DNA from: an uncultured Acidobacteriaceae bacterium | GTDB taxonomy: Bacteria; Acidobacteriota; Terriglobia; Terriglobales; Acidobacteriaceae | Length of the DNA: 64,000 nt | Direction: 5' to 3' | NCBI GenBank assembly: GCA_903842065.1 | Contig: CAIMKZ010000074.1 | Span: 62,001 to 126,000, forward strand | In this document: piece after piece, positions 59,895 to 64,000 of the stretch | Layout of the letters: every line of letters starts with the position of its first letter | Position numbering within the stretch: the stretch's first letter is position 1 | Translations under genes and position numbers: made by a program | Notes under the pieces: model-generated | What the model was told of the DNA's origin: nothing | Databases searched by the model: none | The model's input: only the letters and a program-made list of their open reading frames with translations

Positions 59895-59931
59895 CCCCGG
59901 TCCCTCGTCCGCCGTGGCGGAGGGACCGGGG
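59895..59931. repeat. Dispersed palindrome, copy 4
   Basis: CCCCGGTCCCT (59895-59905) pairs with AGGGACCGGGG (59921-59931). The inner part GTCCGCC-GT-GGCGG extends the stem. The context is GGGTACC...GAAACACC. It lies 50 bp after the secreted-protein gene. Confidence 0.75.
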
Positions 59932-60028
59932 AAACACCAACCCTAAATCTGCCAACTCGCGCCCCCCTAATAATCGTTCCCCCAACTTTTCTTGCTTTCT
60001 ATCCGTATAGAAATCGAGGAGATAGCGC

Positions 60029-61501
60029 ATGAACGATCTAACAAGAAGAGGCTTCGTAAAGTTCAGTTCAATGGTTGGAGCGGTCCTGGCAGGCGCCGTT
60101 ACCGGCAAACTCGAAGCTCAGGCAAGCGGCTTCCAGGCAGCCAGTATGCCCGGAGGCCCAGGCGGTCCCGGTGGCAGAGCCAAGAAAGGCCCCGGCATTC
60201 AGGGTATCTATGCGCTATGCGAGGTTACCGGTGGCGGTAAAAAAGTTTACGGTATTGCAGTACAGTACGACGTGGCGATCGATCCCGCCAGCCTGGCGCT
60301 TGACACATACACCACAAGCGTCTTCCCTGCTGCCAGAGGCATGATGGGCGGCCCCGGCGGCCCGGCCATGCCGCAAAATTCCACGCCCCCCGGCCCGAAA
60401 GCAAGGCCCGTCGTAGCTATCTACACAAACGCTGAGCCCGCGTTGCTGAGCGGCCGCAAGAGCGTCGCCGGCATGTATGTCATCGCTGAATTCGCGCACG
60501 ATGCGGACTTGAGCGCCCAGACCTCCGACAGCGATAAGGTCTCTCTCTCCCAGGACAAGGATGTCAAAACGGCCGCCGGCAAGGTCTATGCCGCAAGTGC
60601 AACCGTAGTGGACAACGCCTCCGGGCGCGGAAACGATGCCGTAGTCCGCAGCATCGACGCCTGGGAGCAGAACCACTGGTGGTGGGACGACTCGCGTTCC
60701 GCAATGCTCGAGTACAGCATCTACCTGCCCAAGTCTTTCCTGAAACCCGGTGGCGAGAACAAGGAGTATCCGCTCGTCATGGCTATCACCCACTCGGGCA
60801 CCAGCTACGACGGCACCTGCGCCCAAACGCTGACCGATGGTGTCATCGCCAGCATCTGGGGCATGCCCGAAGAGCAGGCGGAGCATGAGTGCGTGGTCAT
60901 CACTCCGCGCTACGAGCGCACCACGATGAACGATTACTGGGAGCACTCCTACGATCTCGAAAACACCTACAAGCTGGTCGAGTTCATGCTCTCGAACAAG
61001 TGGAACTACGGCAACCCCAACCGCGAAGACCGTGCAGACAAGGTTCTCAAGATCGACCCCAAAAGGGTCTATACGACCGGCTGGTCCATGGGCGCCATGA
61101 GCTCCATCTGGATGATGGCCAAGCATCCCAAGACCTTTGCCGCCGGTCTCATCATCGCCGGCCAGCAGCGGCCTGGCGATGTTGTCGATCTGGCCAAACA
61201 GAACGTCCTCATCATCACCGGCACTGAAGACGGCAAGGCGACACCGTGGAATGAAAAGTGCTTACCTGTCTGGGAGAAGGCAGGCGGCAAGGTTACGCGG
61301 CCCGCGGAGCGCCTCGACGCGTCACTCATCTTCCCGGTCGACGATCAGAAGAAGCTGACCGAACAGATCGACGGCTACATCGCCAAGGGAGGCAACATCA
61401 CCTTCCTGACCTTCGACAAAGTCGATCACATGGGCTCCGCCAGAAAGTTCTTCTACATCAAAGCCGCAAGAAACTGGCTGTTCAACCAAAAGAAAGCGTA
61501 G
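60029..61501 (+). CDS. Tat-exported alpha/beta-hydrolase (esterase-like)
   Basis: A 490-residue protein. The N-terminus DLTRRGFVKFSSMVGAVLAGAV is a twin-arginine signal. Gly/Pro-rich linkers (MPGGPGGPGGRAKKG and MMGGPGGPAMPQ) flank a beta-rich N-terminal domain. The C-terminal hydrolase domain has the nucleophile elbow G351-W-S353-M-G355 (TTGWSMGAMSS), a later Asp in ITGTEDGKATP and a His in DKVDHMGSAR, giving a full Ser-Asp-His triad. It resembles PHB-depolymerase/feruloyl-esterase-type enzymes; the polymer or ester it cuts is unknown. ATG at 60029, with GGAG ~11 nt before. Confidence 0.82.
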   Translation: MNDLTRRGFVKFSSMVGAVLAGAVTGKLEAQASGFQAASMPGGPGGPGGRAKKGPGIQGIYALCEVTGGGKKVYGIAVQYDVAIDPASLALDTYTTSVFPAARGMMGGPGGPAMPQNSTPPGPKARPVVAIYTNAEPALLSGRKSVAGMYVIAEFAHDADLSAQTSDSDKVSLSQDKDVKTAAGKVYAASATVVDNASGRGNDAVVRSIDAWEQNHWWWDDSRSAMLEYSIYLPKSFLKPGGENKEYPLVMAITHSGTSYDGTCAQTLTDGVIASIWGMPEEQAEHECVVITPRYERTTMNDYWEHSYDLENTYKLVEFMLSNKWNYGNPNREDRADKVLKIDPKRVYTTGWSMGAMSSIWMMAKHPKTFAAGLIIAGQQRPGDVVDLAKQNVLIITGTEDGKATPWNEKCLPVWEKAGGKVTRPAERLDASLIFPVDDQKKLTEQIDGYIAKGGNITFLTFDKVDHMGSARKFFYIKAARNWLFNQKKA

Positions 61502-61581
61502 CCAAGGTCGGCCGGGTCCAGATTCACTCGTGACCCACTTCTCAACCAACCACATCTAAACCAACCTAAGGAACTGGGTGG

Positions 61582-61606
61582 CCCAGGTCTCGATTCGAGA
61601 CCTGGG
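61582..61606. repeat. Dispersed palindrome, copy 5
   Basis: A perfect 11-bp stem CCCAGGTCTCG (61582-61592) and CGAGACCTGGG (61596-61606) with ATT loop, in the context CTGGGTGG...GAGATCAACCC. It is the most regular copy in the window. Confidence 0.8.
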
Positions 61607-61656
61607 AGAGATCAACCCTCAACCAACCACTTTTGCACCATCCCCAAAACTGGGTG

Positions 61657-61683
61657 CCCCAGGTCTCGATCCAGAGACCCGGG
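61657..61683. repeat. Dispersed palindrome, copy 6
   Basis: CCCCAGGTCTC (61657-61667) with GAGACCCGGG (61674-61683), in the context CTGGGTG...GAAACACCACCC. It lies 75 bp after copy 5 in tandem orientation. The sequences between the copies also repeat (AACCAACCAC). Confidence 0.75.
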
Positions 61684-61801
61684 AAACACCACCCCTAATT
61701 AAATCCCTGCCATCCTGAGCAAAGGCCACCCGCCCCCCAACCCCATCATGTGAAAACCCCATACGCAAAATGGGAAATTTTTCGGTATTATTAGATATAG
61801 T

Positions 61802-62088
61802 CAAGTCCCGGTAACGGTTAGACCTGCTCAAGCCACCTTTTTGAACGTAAAATCAGGCGATCTCGCTAGTCGGGTCGAGCCGTGGCGGTGTATCCGGGAA
61901 GGCCAGAGTGCAATGCCGTCCAAGTCCGCAGCCCTTCAACAGCGGACAAAGGCGCTACGGGGTGCAATAACCCCGGCCTGCTGGATCCCAGGGGGATCAA
62001 CCCCCTGAAGCACAACCTGCTTTTTTCCCGCGGCGTCTTTCACTGCCGTGGGTGCTCTGCACACTTTTGTTTCTTTGGAAGGCTGCCA
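61802..62088 (+). ncRNA. Candidate structured 5' leader of gltB
   Basis: A run of hairpins precedes gltB: GTCCGC/GCGGAC (61924-61948), GGGGT/ACCCC (about 61960-61974), CAGGGGG/CCCCCTG (61989-62007), then CTGCTTTTTT (62015-62024) and CCCGCGGC/GCCGTGGG (62027-62052). The stem before the T run may be an attenuator. It matches no riboswitch class I can identify with confidence. This is a prediction from base pairing only. Confidence 0.4.
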
Positions 62089-64000
62089 ATGGATAACCCA
62101 AGTCGTCGCCGCACTAACTCTCCACACGGACTCCCCCCCGCTCAGGGTCTTTACGACCCTCGCAACGAGCACGATGCGTGCGGTATGGGTCTGGTCGCCA
62201 ACATCAACGGCGAGAAGAGTCACGAGATCATCCGCAAGGGACTCGAGGTCCTCATCAACCTCACCCATCGCGGAGCGGCAGGCTGCGACCCGCAGACCGG
62301 AGACGGCGCCGGCATCCTCATCCAGATTCCCCATGCCTTCTTCGCCCGCGAGTGCGGCGAACTTGGACTTCAGTTGCCCGAGTCCGGCGCATACGGCGTG
62401 GCCATGTGCTTCCTGCCCGTCGAGCGCCACAGCCGACTCCAGTGCGAGGGCGTCTTCGAGCGCATCGCTCAGGAAGAAGGCTGCCCCGTCATCGGCTGGC
62501 GCGACACACCGGTCAACGGCGACGCTATCGGCCGCGAGGCCCGCAACTCTCAGCCCTATATTGAACAGCTCTTCATCGGCCGCCCCGCCGGCCTCGATGA
62601 AGATGCCTTCGAGCGCCTCCTCTACCGTGTCCGCCGCCGCACTGAGAACGAGATCGCAAACTCCGATATCGACGACAAGGAGACCTTCTTCGTCCCCTCC
62701 TGTTCCTGTCGCACCATCATCTACAAGGGCCTCATGCTCGCCCCCCAGATCGAAAAGTTCTATCTCGAACTGGCCAACCCCATGGTGACAAGCGCGCTCT
62801 GTCTTATCCACCAGCGCTTCTCCACCAACACCTTCCCCAGCTGGAAGCTCGCTCACCCCTACCGCTACATCTGCCACAACGGCGAGATCAACACCATCCG
62901 CGGCAACATCAGCTGGATGAACGCCCGCCAGTCGATCTTCGAAAGCCCTCTCTACGACGGCAAGATCAACGACCTGTATCCCGTCATCATCCCCGGCGGC
63001 AGCGACTCGTCCTCGCTCGATAACGCCGTCGAGTTCCTCTACCAGTCCGGCCGTTCCCTGCCCCACGTCATGGCCATGCTCATCCCAGAGGCCTGGGCCG
63101 GCAACCCCGACATGGACGAGGACAAGCGCGCCTTCTACGAGTACCACGCCTCGCTCATGGAGCCGTGGGACGGCCCCGCCTCCATCGCCTTCACCGACGG
63201 ACGCATCATCGGAGCTACCCTCGACCGCAACGGACTCCGCCCCGGCCGCTACGTAGTCACCAAGGACGACCTGGTCGTGCTCGCCTCCGAGACCGGCGTC
63301 ATCGAAGTCCCCGCAGAAGACGTGCGCCGCAAGGGACGTCTCCAGCCCGGCCGCATGTTCCTCGTCGATACCGTCCAGAAGCGCATCATCTCCGACGGCG
63401 AAATCAAGAAGACCCTTGCCCATCGCCAGCCGTACGCCGAGTGGCTCAAGCAGCAGCAGATCAACCTCGACATGCTGCCCGAGCCATCGCGCATCGTCGC
63501 CTCCAATCAGGAGACACTCATCCGCCGCCAGCGCGCCGCCGGATACAGCGAAGAAGACCTCCGCGTCCTCATCCAGCCCATGGCCGCCAAGGGCGAGGAG
63601 CCCATCGGCTCCATGGGGTCCGACGTGCCGCTCGCTTGCTTGAGCGACCGCCCCCAATCCCTCTTCAGCTACTTCAAGCAGCTCTTCGCCCAGGTCACCA
63701 ACCCGCCGATCGACCCCATCCGCGAAGAGCTGGTGATGTCTTTGATCAGCTACCTCGGCACCGAGCGCAACATCCTCGACGAGCAGCCTGAGAACTGCCA
63801 TACCCTCAAGCTGCCTCAGCCCGTCCTCTCCAATCGCGACCTCGAAAAGCTCCGCCGCGTCGCCACCGGAGACCTGCTCGCCACCACTCTCTCAGCACTC
63901 TTCCGCGCCGAAGACGGTGAAGAAGGCCTGCGCCGAGCCCTCGAAGAACTCGGCAACCGCGCCTCGCTCTCCGTCGCCAGCGGATACACGGTCCTCATCA
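62089..64000 (+). CDS. gltB: Glutamate synthase large subunit, N-terminal part
   Basis: The first ~637 codons are in the window; the gene runs off the right end. It has a 30-residue propeptide (MDNPSRRRTN...YDPRNEHDA), then the nucleophile C31 in ACGMGLVANINGEKSHEII of the class II glutaminase domain. THRGAAGCDPQTGDGAGILIQIPHAFF and HQRFSTNTFPSWKLAHPYRYICHNGEINTIRGN are canonical. It makes glutamate from glutamine and 2-oxoglutarate together with GltD. ATG at 62089 with GGAAGG 6 nt before. Confidence 0.96.
   Translation, partial: MDNPSRRRTNSPHGLPPAQGLYDPRNEHDACGMGLVANINGEKSHEIIRKGLEVLINLTHRGAAGCDPQTGDGAGILIQIPHAFFARECGELGLQLPESGAYGVAMCFLPVERHSRLQCEGVFERIAQEEGCPVIGWRDTPVNGDAIGREARNSQPYIEQLFIGRPAGLDEDAFERLLYRVRRRTENEIANSDIDDKETFFVPSCSCRTIIYKGLMLAPQIEKFYLELANPMVTSALCLIHQRFSTNTFPSWKLAHPYRYICHNGEINTIRGNISWMNARQSIFESPLYDGKINDLYPVIIPGGSDSSSLDNAVEFLYQSGRSLPHVMAMLIPEAWAGNPDMDEDKRAFYEYHASLMEPWDGPASIAFTDGRIIGATLDRNGLRPGRYVVTKDDLVVLASETGVIEVPAEDVRRKGRLQPGRMFLVDTVQKRIISDGEIKKTLAHRQPYAEWLKQQQINLDMLPEPSRIVASNQETLIRRQRAAGYSEEDLRVLIQPMAAKGEEPIGSMGSDVPLACLSDRPQSLFSYFKQLFAQVTNPPIDPIREELVMSLISYLGTERNILDEQPENCHTLKLPQPVLSNRDLEKLRRVATGDLLATTLSALFRAEDGEEGLRRALEELGNRASLSVASGYTVLI

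Larger units (their letters stand above)
61502..62088. other. Esterase-gltB intergenic region
   Basis: 587 bp without a supported gene. It holds palindrome copies 5 and 6, an AT-rich promoter-like part near 61765-61801 (TTTTTCGGTATTATTAGATATAGT, with possible -10 TATAGT at 61796-61801), and the structured gltB leader described separately. Confidence 0.55.

Noticed and set aside
61802-62088. Cobalamin riboswitch upstream of gltB
   Set aside because: A short stretch near GGGAAGGCC...GTGCAATGCC resembles part of the core, but the B12 box, the following CTG-CCCGC part and the 3' CAGGAGACCTGCC are not found.
61936-63801. Minus-strand 621-codon frame over gltB
   Set aside because: Antisense shadow of gltB, whose plus-strand frame carries the canonical glutaminase motifs.

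Overview
The window comes from a high-GC bacterium of the phylum Acidobacteriota, most likely class Terriglobia (the Granulicella/Edaphobacter/Terriglobus group). The assignment is inferred from gene content: a VWFA protein of the type described as acidobacterial, a single very long flagellar operon, lpxD and lipid A-type genes showing a diderm envelope, several secreted proteins of types common in this phylum, and frequent GTG/TTG starts. No 16S or other decisive marker is present.

Layout. 1-8228: end of a TPR gene, a TolC-family efflux protein, tRNA-Arg(ACG), an ACS-type MFS transporter, a metallo-beta-lactamase-fold hydrolase, a cytoplasmic-looking M23 protein coupled to an anti-sigma kinase/GNAT fusion, and an FlK-like thioesterase. 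8318-12811: rpsO-pnp, a VWFA protein and a small Arg/Trp-rich protein. 12847-31469: about 18.6 kb of flagellar and chemotaxis genes, all on the minus strand. In transcription order they are fliN2-fliO-fliP-fliQ-fliR-flhB-flhA-fliA-fliM-fliN-(MshEN-like)-cheY-cheX-flgF-flgG-flgA-flgH-flgI-flgJ-flgM-flgN-like-flgK-flgL. The hook, MS-ring, FliG/H/I, filament and stator genes must lie elsewhere. 31660-36287: pdxS and pdxT, separated by a higBA toxin-antitoxin pair, a Tat-exported Gfo/Idh/MocA protein and a hicAB pair. 36438-37648: an orphan cytochrome oxidase subunit III and a small unknown gene. 38004-51799: the NADH dehydrogenase I operon nuoA-C-D-E-F-(inserted ORF)-G-H-J-K-L-M-N, without nuoB and nuoI. 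51889-62088: lpxD, a MASE1-PAS-GGDEF diguanylate cyclase, a secreted unknown protein, a glutamate formimidoyltransferase, a PagL-like barrel, yebC, a secreted two-repeat protein and a Tat-exported esterase. 62089-64000: start of gltB behind a long structured leader.

The most unusual signals lie between the genes. (1) Four spacers inside the flagellar operon are each bounded by inverted arrays of 7-bp repeats, AGCTNNT in two and AGTCCCT in two. Each spacer contains a perfect 13-15 bp inverted repeat, and some heptamers act as Shine-Dalgarno sites. (2) A palindrome family with CCAGGTC/GACCTGG-type arms occurs at six intergenic sites. (3) The higBA and hicAB promoters align without gaps from -35 to ATG, carry matching inverted repeats and predict leaderless mRNAs, although the two toxin families are unrelated. 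(4) The nuo operon lacks two essential subunits and has a foreign-looking ORF between nuoF and nuoG.
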